20,463 bases of DNA from a virus, in IMG/VR virus record IMGVR_UViG_3300020468_000097, positions 1 through 20,463 of that record; one strand, 5' to 3'. Made by a program: the position numbers and the translations under genes. The notes under the pieces were generated by a model that worked only from the letters and a program-made list of their open reading frames with translations, was not told where the DNA came from and made no database searches. This document shows positions 1 to 8,463 of this stretch, one piece after another. Each line of letters opens with the position of its first letter. The stretch's first letter is position 1.

Positions 1-706
1 GAAAGCTGACACTAAAAGTTCCCCCATGAGCGGTGTTGGTAGATGGAGTAATGGTGAAAACATTTGTCGATGCACCAGAACCCTGCGAAACAGTAGCAAT
101 AGAACCTAGACCAGAGGCACTTGAAGTCCAAGTAATAGGATCACCTTCGGGGTCTGTGCCTGTCATTGTTACAACGGTAGCTGTTCCATCCGTGGCTAAT
201 TCGTAAGTTGCTGAATTGCCAGATATGCTTGGGGCGGTGTTAACAAGAGCAACAGAATACCAAGCATTATTTCGGGAGAGATACAAACGGCTAGTGTCAG
301 CAGCAAAAGCCAAGTCACCGTCGCTCGGAGAAGTTGGAAGGTTAGATGCATTAGCAACAACAGTAGTAGATGAACCAACAGAAGCTGCCGTTGAATTTCC
401 AGAATTGTCTGTGGTGGCAAAACCTACGGTTCCGTCTGATTGTCTTTTCATTACAGCTTTCGACGCACCTGTTCCCAAATGGATTTCCGATGCCATAATC
501 TTTTTAAAAGCACCACTACCATCTTTAAATTCAGCATCACCGTTTGTGTCTTTTGAAATTGCTAGACCACCGATATCCACAGTTGAAGCAGCAAAATACC
601 CATCGTTAAATCTAGCAGAAGAACTTCCTAAAGAAAAAGTTTCGTTTCCAGAAGGAAGAACATTGCCTGTAATTTTACCGTCTGCCCGATCTCTTGCTCT
701 ACTCAT
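1..706 (-). CDS. Tail fibre / adhesin-like protein with cadherin-like domain, C-terminus cut by window edge
   Basis: The frame is open from an ATG at 706 to the left edge, so 235 codons are visible and the C-terminus is missing. A good ribosome site (AGGAG, 10 bases upstream) supports this start, and the ATG overlaps the TAG of the oxygenase gene by 8 bases (ATGAGTAG). The N-terminus MSRARDRADG resembles starts of many marine phage fibre proteins (recollection). Residues 10-150 are rich in Ser, Gly, Thr and Asp, including a GxLAFAADTSRLYLSRN-type segment often seen in phage fibres. From about residue 157 (NTAPSISGNS) an Ig/cadherin-like repeat begins, with a DPEGDPITWT motif near 185-194, the usual Ca2+-binding or turn signature of such domains. 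Further copies may follow beyond the edge. Likely a virion surface protein for host contact; the role is inferred from fold type and position in the fibre module. Confidence 0.85.
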   Translation of the reverse strand, partial: MSRARDRADGKITGNVLPSGNETFSLGSSSARFNDGYFAASTVDIGGLAISKDTNGDAEFKDGSGAFKKIMASEIHLGTGASKAVMKRQSDGTVGFATTDNSGNSTAASVGSSTTVVANASNLPTSPSDGDLAFAADTSRLYLSRNNAWYSVALVNTAPSISGNSATYELATDGTATVVTMTGTDPEGDPITWTSSASGLGSIATVSQGSGASTNVFTITPSTNTAHGGTFSVSF

Positions 707-1322
707 TTTGTATTTGCTCCTGTGTGCCTTGGAAAGTTAATCTATTTTTAGAGCCTATTGCTCCGTCCATTGTAAAAGTGTTAAATGCCAAGCTGTATCT
801 ATCTTCATCGTCGTGGTTGTGGGATACAGAGTGCATGAGGGTTGAAGGGAAAATAATGACATCACCGTCTTCAATTTTTGCCTGGTATGATGAAGCATTA
901 AAGGCGTTAAATTTGTTTGTTTCTATTTGAATTTGTGATGGGGGTATCGGATTAAAAAAAGTTATCGGAGTTGAGTTTGTTGTTTTTAAATAAAACACTC
1001 CACTTAATATTGAATTTGGGTGACAATGCTTAGGGTGTTGTGTTCCCTTGGGTTGTCTATTAACCCAACTAATCGTGGGTTTTACCCTTTCAACAGCATC
1101 TAAAATGTCTTTCATATAACAATCAAGAGCTTCTTGAATAAACGATTTAATGTTTTTTAATTCTGGTAATTCTAATATGTTGATGCTTGTGGAAAAAGCG
1201 TGATCGCTACCATCTCTGTAATCAATTCTCGTCCGTAAATATTCAAATTCGTTTAAAAATGGTTTATCGTACGATCTTTTAATAACACTTGTAGGAAATA
1301 AATATATTGGTTCAGTTGTCAT
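699..1322 (-). CDS. 2OG-Fe(II) oxygenase family protein (phage fibre-module type)
   Basis: 207 aa. The sequence has the layout of the small phage 2-oxoglutarate/Fe(II)-dependent oxygenases: an HxH pair at H99/H101 (KHCHPNS) followed by SGVFYLK, a third iron-ligand candidate H164 (STLMHSVSHN) after GDVIIFPS, and R175 in DRYSLAFNTF as the probable 2-oxoglutarate-binding arginine. Enzymes of this fold hydroxylate amino-acid side chains or small molecules. The substrate here is unknown. Its place between a fibre-assembly-type gene and a fibre gene suggests it modifies a fibre protein or a host surface component, which is inference. The start ATG overlaps the upstream stop (ATGA at 1319-1322) and its stop overlaps the next start by 8 bases, so translation is probably coupled to both neighbours. 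Length is normal for the family. Confidence 0.82.
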   Translation of the reverse strand: MTTEPIYLFPTSVIKRSYDKPFLNEFEYLRTRIDYRDGSDHAFSTSINILELPELKNIKSFIQEALDCYMKDILDAVERVKPTISWVNRQPKGTQHPKHCHPNSILSGVFYLKTTNSTPITFFNPIPPSQIQIETNKFNAFNASSYQAKIEDGDVIIFPSTLMHSVSHNHDDEDRYSLAFNTFTMDGAIGSKNRLTFQGTQEQIQNE

Positions 1323-1789
1323 GTTGGTACGCAGTCCTCTGGAAGTTGGGGGATTTGGGGGTCGAGTTCGTTATGTTCATAGTTTTCCAAATCTTCTAGT
1401 CGTTGCTTCCACCCATTAAGCTGTGTTTCGTCTGTTGTTGTGTCTATAAAATTTTGGGCAGTCTTTTTTTCCTCTTCTACCATGCCTAAAAAAAGCTCTC
1501 GAATTACGTTTCTTCTTTGAATTAAGTCTACACCTTCGTATGCTACTTTTTGAGGTATAGCTGTCCATATACCATCAACTTTTTCTATTTTAGGTTTACC
1601 TAATCTTTCGTAAAAACCTAATTCCATTTCAACGCTTTTGTCGTACAATTTAGTAGCATCAACTAATTCAAACTCACAGTTCTCATCGTTTAAATTTATC
1701 CCTGCATTTTCAATACTGTCGTGCAGTTGAAAACTGTCTTCTGGAGTTCCGTTTGTAACCTTTACCCATTGCCAAGTTTTTGTTGCCAT
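1319..1789 (-). CDS. Tail fibre assembly chaperone-like protein
   Basis: 156 aa from the ATG at 1789, which follows the TAA of the glycine-rich fibre gene after one base (TAATATG). The frame stays open further upstream, but only because the glycine-codon repeat of the neighbour leaves other frames open. An ATG six codons upstream (1807) is an alternative start. The C-terminal part (about 115-152) carries a WKQRLEDLENY segment followed by a proline-containing tail (DPQIPQLPED), reminiscent of the W..YRQxLRDL...P.xP ending of phage tail assembly chaperones. The N-terminal half has no motif I recognise. Position directly after a glycine-rich fibre and before a modifying enzyme fits a fibre-folding or attachment helper. 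The function is inference from a weak motif and context; it could also be a minor tail protein. Confidence 0.62.
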   Translation of the reverse strand: MATKTWQWVKVTNGTPEDSFQLHDSIENAGINLNDENCEFELVDATKLYDKSVEMELGFYERLGKPKIEKVDGIWTAIPQKVAYEGVDLIQRRNVIRELFLGMVEEEKKTAQNFIDTTTDETQLNGWKQRLEDLENYEHNELDPQIPQLPEDCVPT

Positions 1790-1790
1790 A

Positions 1791-3110
1791 TTATTGATCT
1801 GCCACATTTGTTGAGGGATATTCACGGTTGTTCCCCCACATAATTCGTACTGCTCCTGGGGCCCCCGAAGCATTACCGCTAGACGGGCCATAAGGATACC
1901 ATGCTCCACCGCCACCGCCACCGCCACCGTAAAGACCTCCTGACCCGAACTGGCTTTGTCCACCTCCACCGCCTGATCCATAATATCCACCAGAACCACC
2001 AAAAGTGTTGTATTGCCGTGTTACTGTACCACCGTCTTGACCGCCAGAACCACCACTGCCACCAAAGGCTTTTGCATCGGCATATGTGCTATATCCTGCT
2101 GCACCTCCTGCACCCGTTGACCCAGGTCCTAAAATACCTACGCCACCTCCTCCTGCACCTTTACCGACTCCTTGACCATACATATGTGCATATCCTGCCG
2201 TTGCACCTCCTGCTGCTCCACTACCCGAAAGACCAGAAGTTCCTGCCGGAGTTGCAACTCCTGATGAACCCCCTGTTGATGCAGTAGTTCCACCGTCACC
2301 ACCTGACCTATTATCCGTAGGACTAGCACTCCCTGAGTTTGCTTTCAGAGTACTCGTTCCAGTAGCGTTTATATATCCTGCTGCACCTCCTGCTGCTCCC
2401 GAACCTGACACACCGTAACCACCTCTACCACCACGAATAGTTGGTGGACTGTCTGAACAGGTGCTTCTGTAAACCCAAGAGTTGATGTATTTATAAAGCA
2501 TTTCCCCTGGCTGTGTTGTGGAGGTCGTCCGTTCCATTTTTATGCCCTTACCCGTATGGGCTTGGTCTTGGAATTGTGCTCCACTATCTTGATTCCAAGT
2601 AGTATAAGGAGTATTCGATCCCCCAGGCCACCATTTCACTCTTATTTTTGAACCAATGTCGTAATAGGGAGACTGCCAGTTAATATAATCGTTCCAATTA
2701 AAAACAAGTTCGGGAGCTACATTTGCCCCTGCACCATTTACGCTGATGTGGTTCCAGTAACTCAAGTTACCCCCTGCACCGCCCCATCCTGCTGAAACAG
2801 CATTAGAATGAGTATATCCGTTAGCTCCATCAGTAACAATTAAAATACAACAAGTTTGCACGCCTACGGGTAGCGTATAGGTTGTCGATCCGTTTGTACC
2901 AACAGTAAGAACCGCTTGCCCTGCAATATTTGCTTCTGCACCGTACCACTGGTTAAACGATAAAGAATTACTACCGAATACTCCTGCCGGTTCGTCAATT
3001 AATTCTCTAATATCTGAGTCATTAATAGTAGCGTTAGTTCCAGAAGTACCTCCTGCTTCAACGTGCATTTCGTTTAATGATATAGAGTTTGGTGCAACTG
3101 GTAATACCAT
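1791..3110 (-). CDS. Glycine-rich tail fibre / adhesin-like protein
   Basis: 439 aa. The N-terminal 60 residues (start MVLPVAPNSISLNEMHVEAG, then a TNATINDSDIREL segment and FNQWYGA) match the attachment region common at the head of marine phage fibre proteins. The middle (about 60-220) is a beta-type domain with many Trp and Tyr. From about residue 225 to 410 it is strongly glycine-rich, with repeated GG-bounded blocks such as GSGAAGGAAG, GGSGGSGGQDGG and GGGGGGGGAWYPYG. Such blocks recall polyglycine-II adhesin tips (as in T4-like gp38 adhesins), where variable loops between Gly runs contact the receptor. This points to receptor binding at the virion tip, by analogy. The start overlaps the upstream stop by one base (TAATG). 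The GGN codon runs keep two other frames open, which produces false overlapping reading frames on both strands. Confidence 0.8.
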   Translation of the reverse strand: MVLPVAPNSISLNEMHVEAGGTSGTNATINDSDIRELIDEPAGVFGSNSLSFNQWYGAEANIAGQAVLTVGTNGSTTYTLPVGVQTCCILIVTDGANGYTHSNAVSAGWGGAGGNLSYWNHISVNGAGANVAPELVFNWNDYINWQSPYYDIGSKIRVKWWPGGSNTPYTTWNQDSGAQFQDQAHTGKGIKMERTTSTTQPGEMLYKYINSWVYRSTCSDSPPTIRGGRGGYGVSGSGAAGGAAGYINATGTSTLKANSGSASPTDNRSGGDGGTTASTGGSSGVATPAGTSGLSGSGAAGGATAGYAHMYGQGVGKGAGGGGVGILGPGSTGAGGAAGYSTYADAKAFGGSGGSGGQDGGTVTRQYNTFGGSGGYYGSGGGGGQSQFGSGGLYGGGGGGGGAWYPYGPSSGNASGAPGAVRIMWGNNREYPSTNVADQ

Positions 3111-6100
3111 TACTTAGCTTCCAATTCTTTTACTTTGGCAGAGAGTTCTTTTACGGCTTCAATGAGATAACCAACGATATTTCCGTATGCTACGGACTTG
3201 TATTCTCCATCTAGGACGAGTTCTGGAGCAACCTTTTCTAGTTCTTGAGCAATAACACCCGAAGATTTATCTACAATAGCGTAGTCATCTTCTGAAGATT
3301 TTTTGTCGAACATTACGCCACGCATGGCTTCAACTTTTTCTAATGCGTTAGGAATTGTTGTTATGTTTTCTTTCAGCCGTTCATCTGAGTATGCAGTCAC
3401 GTTACCAGTTTGAGTAAGGTTGCCAGAAGTATCAATGGTAGTTCTTACAGTTGAGTTAGTAGCAATTTGTACACTATTATTTTCTCGATTAAAAATATAA
3501 CCAATCCCTTGGTAGGAAATAATATCAAATCCATCGCCTAACGCAGAACCAGAGTGTTGATCAGTTAATCTTAAATTAGCTCCAGTTCCTCCTGTATGAA
3601 TGTGTAAACCTCTGCCGTAGTGTGATTGTGGGCTACCTGTTCCAATCCCAACATGACCAGTAGTGTCAATACGCATACACTCTGTATTGTTGACAGCAAA
3701 CTCTAGTGGAGAAGAAACAGTTGTACCAAATACAAATTGGTTTGAATTGTTATCCCACCTTGCTCTTGCTACCTTAGTGCTACTTTCGTCAAAAAATTCT
3801 AATGCAGATTGTCTCGTAGCATTTGTACTTTGGATAACGAGAGAAACATCACTACCAGCGTCATTTGTTTTAGTTAGATGAAGTGAGCCTGTTGGTGAAG
3901 TTGTACCTACCCCAAGTTGTCCTGTCGTGGTTACTTCACCAGTAAAAGCTGCTCCTGATAAAGAAGCTTTAGTGGATAAATCAACATTACCTACACCCGT
4001 TGCAACAGCCGATGTAACATAAGCAGTAGTAGCTATCTGAGTAGTATTTGTTGATGCAGAAGCTGTAGGAGCAGCAGGAGTTCCTGTAAAAGTTGGAGAA
4101 GCGATTGGTGCTTTTTGTCCAATCGTAGTCGCTATGTCAGTAGCATAGTTAGGGTTATCTCCTAGTGCAGCGGCAAGTTCGTTTAACGTATTTAAAGTAG
4201 CAGGGGCTGAGTCGGATAATGCTGCAATAGCTGTTGTAACATACGCAGTCGAAGCTATTTGAGTTGTATTTGTTGATGCACTTGCAGTTGGAACGGCAGG
4301 AGTTCCCGTGAAAGTTGGACTTGCAACGGGAGCAGCTCCAATATTTGTTCGTGCCGTTGATGCTGTTGCTACATCACTTAAATTATTTGCCGAACTTAAT
4401 AAGTTTCCAGTTACCGTTGGAAGTGTCGATACAACATTACCAGAAAAATCATTGTGGGCAGGAGCTTTAATAGAAACCTTGTGAATATTGTTAGTTTCAC
4501 AATACATATCAATTTGAGCTACACTTCCAGTATTAGTTTTTAATTCAATTAAACCCCCGTCAACTTCTAACGCTGATAAATTGGCTAAAGAACCACCCGT
4601 AATAGCAACGGCATTGCTTGCTTGCGTTGAAAGTGTGCCTAATCCCAAATTGGTTCTTGATGTTGCGGCATTATTAAGGTCACTTAAATTGTTCGCTGCT
4701 TGTACGGATTGAGCCACATTAAATGTTCCGTACCCCACAATATTTACAACATCTCCCGTTGCAGCGGCAGAAGCTAATGTCAGAGAAGAGCCATTCGATG
4801 CCGTAAAATCGGAACTCATCAATTTTGTTCCGTTAAGATAGCAATCTACGAAACCAGAGTCATATACAGCCGGAAATACGGTTGTTGATCCGTTATAAGA
4901 ACCTTGCGTAGTGCCTACGGTGTATTCGTATCTATTTGATGTACCGTTTACGGCTGATCCTGCCGACTGCCACCCACTACTTCCATACACTTTCATAATA
5001 TTAGAAGATGTATCATAGTACATTGTACCTATAGCGAGAGCGTCACCATCGTTATCGACAGAAGGGGCAGAACTTTTTGCCCCAAGCATTCTGTCATCAA
5101 ATAAATCCCAAGCTGCTTCTGATTGAGTTTTAGATAAAAGAGCCGAACTTGCAGAACTGGCAGAATTTGTTTCACTTGAAGCTGCCGCTGTAGCTGAGTT
5201 GGCAGCTGCCGTAGCTGAAGTAGCCGCTTGACTTGCACTAGTAGCCGCCTGAGTGTTACTTCCCATTACAGTATCTGCGTAACCTTTAGTTGCAACATCT
5301 GTGCTTGCTGTTGGAGTTGCAACACCAGTAATCTTGTTATTGCCCATAGCCAAGTTGCCCGACATCGTATCGCCCGACTTAGCTACTCTCGTATCTCTTT
5401 GTGTATCGGTGTAGACCTTTGTTGAAGCATCTTGATTAGCTGTTGGATCTCCCATGCCAGTAATCTTGCTTGTACCCATAGCAATAGCACCGCTCATAGT
5501 TCCACCCGATAGATTTAACTTCAGAGCATCAGCCGTATCTGTATAGAGTTTTGTAGCAGGATGAAGATTTGCAGACGGGGCCCCGTTTAATACAATATCT
5601 CCCGTCATTGTTCCCCCACCAAGGGGAAGTTTTGTAGCAATGCTATTTGTGATCGTTGTTGAGAAGTCATCGTCATTATTAATAGCTGCCGCTAATTCAT
5701 TAAGAGTATTAAGGGCTGAAGGTGATGAGTCTACAAGATTAGCTACGGCTGTCGTTACAAACTTGGTATTTGCAATTTTTCCAGAGTTATCAGAAGCAGA
5801 TTGATCGGGAACAGTTGGGTTTCCAGAAAAAGTTGGGGATGCAAGGTTTGCTTTTAGATTGTCGGCTGTATCAACGTAATTTTTAGTAGCAGCATCCTGG
5901 GCAGAACTTGGATTGGTAACATTGGCAATAGTCGTTCCTGTTACATCTAAAGTTCCGTTGACTGTAACATTATTAAATGAAGAAGCCCCAGAGGAAGCGG
6001 TAACATTTCCTGTAAGGTCACCCGTAACATCTCCCGTCACGTTGCCCGTTACATTGCCAGTAACATTTCCCGTCACGTTACCTGTCAGATCTCCCGAAAA

Positions 6101-6805
6101 TCCCGATGTGGAAGTGATAGTCGTTCCTGTAATGGCTTGTGCAGCAGAACCACCAATTACTGTACCATCGATTGTGCCACCATCAATATCGGCTGTTGCT
6201 AATGTAGCCTGACCCGTTGTTGTAACTGTTGTGAAAGCACCAGAAGATTTTACGGCACTACCAATCGTTGTACCATCAATAGCTCCACCATTTATATCTA
6301 CGGTAGTTAACGTAGCTAATCCTGATGAAGATAAAGTTGTAAATGCTCCCGTAGAAGCTGATGTAGCACCTACAGATGCACCATTTAATGAAGTAGCCGT
6401 AATTGCAGGAAGAGTTATGGCATTAGATAAAGATAAATGAATTTCTCTCCATACAGCCGCACCAGAACTTGCTGACGTACAAACAAACATTTTATTTGTA
6501 TTGGTATTAACCCATGTTGAACCTACAGCATATCCAGAGCCAACATCATTTGAAGAAGTAGGGTCTGACGTTGCTGAGAAATTGGATATACCGCCCATAC
6601 CACCATTTGCAACAGGCAAGTAACCAGAAACCGAAGTTGCTAGGTTTATTTTTGGACTTTCACCTATTGATCCATCGTGGGAGTGACCCGATGTTGCGTC
6701 AAAAGCATCCCTTAATTGGTTAAATTCTTCATTTAAGGGTGATGCCGTTATATCTGATCCGGTAACAATAGCCGAAGCGGATTGTCGAACATATCCTGTA
6801 CCCAT
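3110..6805 (-). CDS. Tail fibre protein with C-terminal S74 intramolecular chaperone
   Basis: 1231 aa. The start (MGTGYVRQSASAIVTGSDIT, then a SGHSHDGSIGE motif near residue 40) is the typical N-terminal virion-attachment type of marine podovirus fibres. The shaft is built from repeats: eight GNVT/GDLT tetrapeptides (about 237-268), three copies of a block around ASPTFxGxP with LNTLNELAAA, two GGTMSG/SGDTMSG units with ATKxYxDT, and an Ala/Ser-rich coiled stretch. A GIGTxSP-type beta region follows. The last 92 residues are a peptidase S74 chaperone: SDERLKENI begins at S1140, with S1140 and K1145 as the expected catalytic dyad, giving autocleavage between Y1139 and S1140 after trimer folding. 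A heptad-rich C-terminus (LIEAVKELSAKVKELEAK) ends it. Start and stop both sit in one-base TAATG junctions. Role: trimeric receptor-binding fibre; confidence in the S74 assignment is high. Confidence 0.92.
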   Translation of the reverse strand: MGTGYVRQSASAIVTGSDITASPLNEEFNQLRDAFDATSGHSHDGSIGESPKINLATSVSGYLPVANGGMGGISNFSATSDPTSSNDVGSGYAVGSTWVNTNTNKMFVCTSASSGAAVWREIHLSLSNAITLPAITATSLNGASVGATSASTGAFTTLSSSGLATLTTVDINGGAIDGTTIGSAVKSSGAFTTVTTTGQATLATADIDGGTIDGTVIGGSAAQAITGTTITSTSGFSGDLTGNVTGNVTGNVTGNVTGDVTGDLTGNVTASSGASSFNNVTVNGTLDVTGTTIANVTNPSSAQDAATKNYVDTADNLKANLASPTFSGNPTVPDQSASDNSGKIANTKFVTTAVANLVDSSPSALNTLNELAAAINNDDDFSTTITNSIATKLPLGGGTMTGDIVLNGAPSANLHPATKLYTDTADALKLNLSGGTMSGAIAMGTSKITGMGDPTANQDASTKVYTDTQRDTRVAKSGDTMSGNLAMGNNKITGVATPTASTDVATKGYADTVMGSNTQAATSASQAATSATAAANSATAAASSETNSASSASSALLSKTQSEAAWDLFDDRMLGAKSSAPSVDNDGDALAIGTMYYDTSSNIMKVYGSSGWQSAGSAVNGTSNRYEYTVGTTQGSYNGSTTVFPAVYDSGFVDCYLNGTKLMSSDFTASNGSSLTLASAAATGDVVNIVGYGTFNVAQSVQAANNLSDLNNAATSRTNLGLGTLSTQASNAVAITGGSLANLSALEVDGGLIELKTNTGSVAQIDMYCETNNIHKVSIKAPAHNDFSGNVVSTLPTVTGNLLSSANNLSDVATASTARTNIGAAPVASPTFTGTPAVPTASASTNTTQIASTAYVTTAIAALSDSAPATLNTLNELAAALGDNPNYATDIATTIGQKAPIASPTFTGTPAAPTASASTNTTQIATTAYVTSAVATGVGNVDLSTKASLSGAAFTGEVTTTGQLGVGTTSPTGSLHLTKTNDAGSDVSLVIQSTNATRQSALEFFDESSTKVARARWDNNSNQFVFGTTVSSPLEFAVNNTECMRIDTTGHVGIGTGSPQSHYGRGLHIHTGGTGANLRLTDQHSGSALGDGFDIISYQGIGYIFNRENNSVQIATNSTVRTTIDTSGNLTQTGNVTAYSDERLKENITTIPNALEKVEAMRGVMFDKKSSEDDYAIVDKSSGVIAQELEKVAPELVLDGEYKSVAYGNIVGYLIEAVKELSAKVKELEAK
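4014..4329 (-). repeat. Diverged direct repeats in the fibre gene
   Basis: Two copies of about 94 bases (4014-4107 and 4236-4329), offset by 222 bases, encode the blocks around ASPTFTGTPA and STNTTQIA[ST]TAYVT. Most differences between the copies are at third codon positions, so the repeat is kept at protein level. A third, more diverged copy of the same block lies nearer the gene start. This is consistent with growth of a fibre shaft by internal duplication. Confidence 0.65.
6000..6095 (-). repeat. Eight 12-base tandem units encoding Gly-Asn/Asp-Val/Leu-Thr
   Basis: The segment encodes eight consecutive tetrapeptides of the form G[ND][VL]T inside the S74 fibre (about residues 237-268). At DNA level the units are 12 bases long and vary mainly at third positions. 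Repeats of this kind form regular beta-shaft segments in trimeric fibres. The number of units could change by slippage or recombination, which would alter shaft length. Confidence 0.75.
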
Positions 6806-8463
6806 TAGTTTCTCCCCGATATAGAAAATTCATACACAACACCTTGAATGCTGTGTGGGGCAAACTGCCCATTTGTTACAAAAGTTGTTCTTGCTGAAAA
6901 TCCAGAACCCTGGACGGTAGTGGTAAACACTGGTTTATCTGCACCACCATAAACTACGTTTGCATCTCCGTATTCACTTACGGTATCGTTATATCTGACA
7001 GGGGCCCCTGCCGAACTATCTTCGTAACTTGCCGGTCTGGGAGTATTGTCATCTCCCCAATCATAATCAAATGATAAACCTATTGTTAATGGGCCTTCTG
7101 CCCTAACAAATGTATTAACTTTTCGGAGAATTTTTCTTACTTCTGTGTCTCCGTAATCTAGATAAGGTGTGGCATAAATTCCTATTATATTCTGACCATT
7201 AAAACTATTTCCTACTTCTTGTTTATATATTTTCCCATCATAATCGCCATGTAATATAATTTCGCTATTGCCAATGAATCCACTTATAACGCAAGAAGCT
7301 CTTATTCCTAATAGTTCACCCCATTCCCATCCTAGTCGTTGATCGGCAGTCCGAAGACCACCTATGATGCCATAACTGTCTCCTACTGGTGTTGTGCTAT
7401 CTCCTATAAAATATCTAAGTTGTGATTTTCCTCTAATAACTACTCCATTAAGAGTATCTAAATTGTATTGTTCTGGTAGAGTTGAAAATAATGCTTGGGC
7501 ATTTTTACTGATAGATTCAATTTCAACATCACCAATTCGGCTTGTACCCGAAACAGGTCGAACACCGTCTGGTGCTAGAAAAACAAGATCTCCACCAATT
7601 TCTAAAACACTGTCTGTGGCAATACATCCTACATTAGCTGTAACATTGTCGAGAACAAATCCTGCGGTAGTATCAGGGGATGCCTTTTTAATTTCATTTG
7701 AACCAAAGATAAAAAGATTATCTCTAAAAGGTTTAAACTGAACAACTTTGTATCCTACAGCTAATTGTCCTGCACCATTTGCAGTAATCCAATCATACGG
7801 TGTATTTGGAGTAGAATAGGCTACAGTCGCTTGGCTTGTTCTATCACCACCTAAGAATAATGTATTTTCAAAAACATCTACCAGAGATGGAGTATTTAAA
7901 GCATTAGGGCCACCATAGGAACTTGTTGTTCCTGCACCACCAGACGTTATCTGCTTCCAATTTGTTCCATCATAAACAAGTGCGGGATTTACTCCATCAA
8001 CAAAACACAGTTGATTTCCAGAACCAAAGTTAAAAACAACGTGACGAATTTTAGTTACAGTTCTAACGCCATCTGTTGTTGCTAAAGTAAGACCTGTACT
8101 GAATTTAGTCCATCCAGAGTTTGCGACAAAGTAATAAAAGGAATAAGTATTTGCTCCCGTATCTTTTCTGGCAGCAATGACAACATCGGCATTCGTTGTT
8201 AAATTCTTATATATAAATACGCCTAGAACTTGTCCTGTTGCTAAAACACCAGATCCGTTAGCGTTATTTACGCCAACTTCAGAATATGTGTTATCGTATT
8301 TGGTAAATCCGTTTATACGTCTATACCCCCCAAAAAGAGACACTTCATAATTCACAAGACGGGTAGCACTTCCCGATGCATTTTCCGATAAAGCAAGGTG
8401 GTTCTCAGACGTATCCAAGCCACCGTTACACAATACTTTATAGGATTCAATTTGTTCAGCCAT
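6805..8463 (-). CDS. Tail tubular protein B-like (tail nozzle)
   Basis: 552 aa, rich in beta-type sequence with many Gly, Asn, Asp and Tyr, and with a conserved-looking N-terminus (NGGLDTSENHLALSENASGS, then RRINGFTKY) that matches the start of marine podovirus nozzle proteins. In T7-like phages this protein (gp12) forms a hexameric beta-propeller nozzle below the adaptor and is the platform for the fibres. It is somewhat shorter than T7 gp12 (about 794 aa), which is usual for the marine versions. Order supports the call: adaptor immediately upstream with an 8-base overlap (ATGGCTGA), fibre immediately downstream in a TAATG junction. No catalytic motif is visible. Identification rests on N-terminal pattern, size and position. 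Confidence 0.7.
   Translation of the reverse strand: MAEQIESYKVLCNGGLDTSENHLALSENASGSATRLVNYEVSLFGGYRRINGFTKYDNTYSEVGVNNANGSGVLATGQVLGVFIYKNLTTNADVVIAARKDTGANTYSFYYFVANSGWTKFSTGLTLATTDGVRTVTKIRHVVFNFGSGNQLCFVDGVNPALVYDGTNWKQITSGGAGTTSSYGGPNALNTPSLVDVFENTLFLGGDRTSQATVAYSTPNTPYDWITANGAGQLAVGYKVVQFKPFRDNLFIFGSNEIKKASPDTTAGFVLDNVTANVGCIATDSVLEIGGDLVFLAPDGVRPVSGTSRIGDVEIESISKNAQALFSTLPEQYNLDTLNGVVIRGKSQLRYFIGDSTTPVGDSYGIIGGLRTADQRLGWEWGELLGIRASCVISGFIGNSEIILHGDYDGKIYKQEVGNSFNGQNIIGIYATPYLDYGDTEVRKILRKVNTFVRAEGPLTIGLSFDYDWGDDNTPRPASYEDSSAGAPVRYNDTVSEYGDANVVYGGADKPVFTTTVQGSGFSARTTFVTNGQFAPHSIQGVVYEFSISGRN

Noticed and set aside
1790-2002. Upstream extension of the fibre-assembly-like gene to 2002
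   Set aside because: It runs through the glycine-codon repeat of the neighbouring fibre gene in another frame and gives a low-complexity Val/Ala product; the ATG at 1789 fits the junction pattern.
1901-2287. Plus-strand His/Leu-rich frame and similar frames opposite the glycine-rich gene
   Set aside because: They are antisense shadows of GGN codon runs, with no ribosome site and unnatural composition.
5913-6440. Plus-strand Val/Pro/Thr-rich frames opposite the S74 fibre
   Set aside because: Antisense of the G[ND][VL]T repeat region; repetitive and without start signals.
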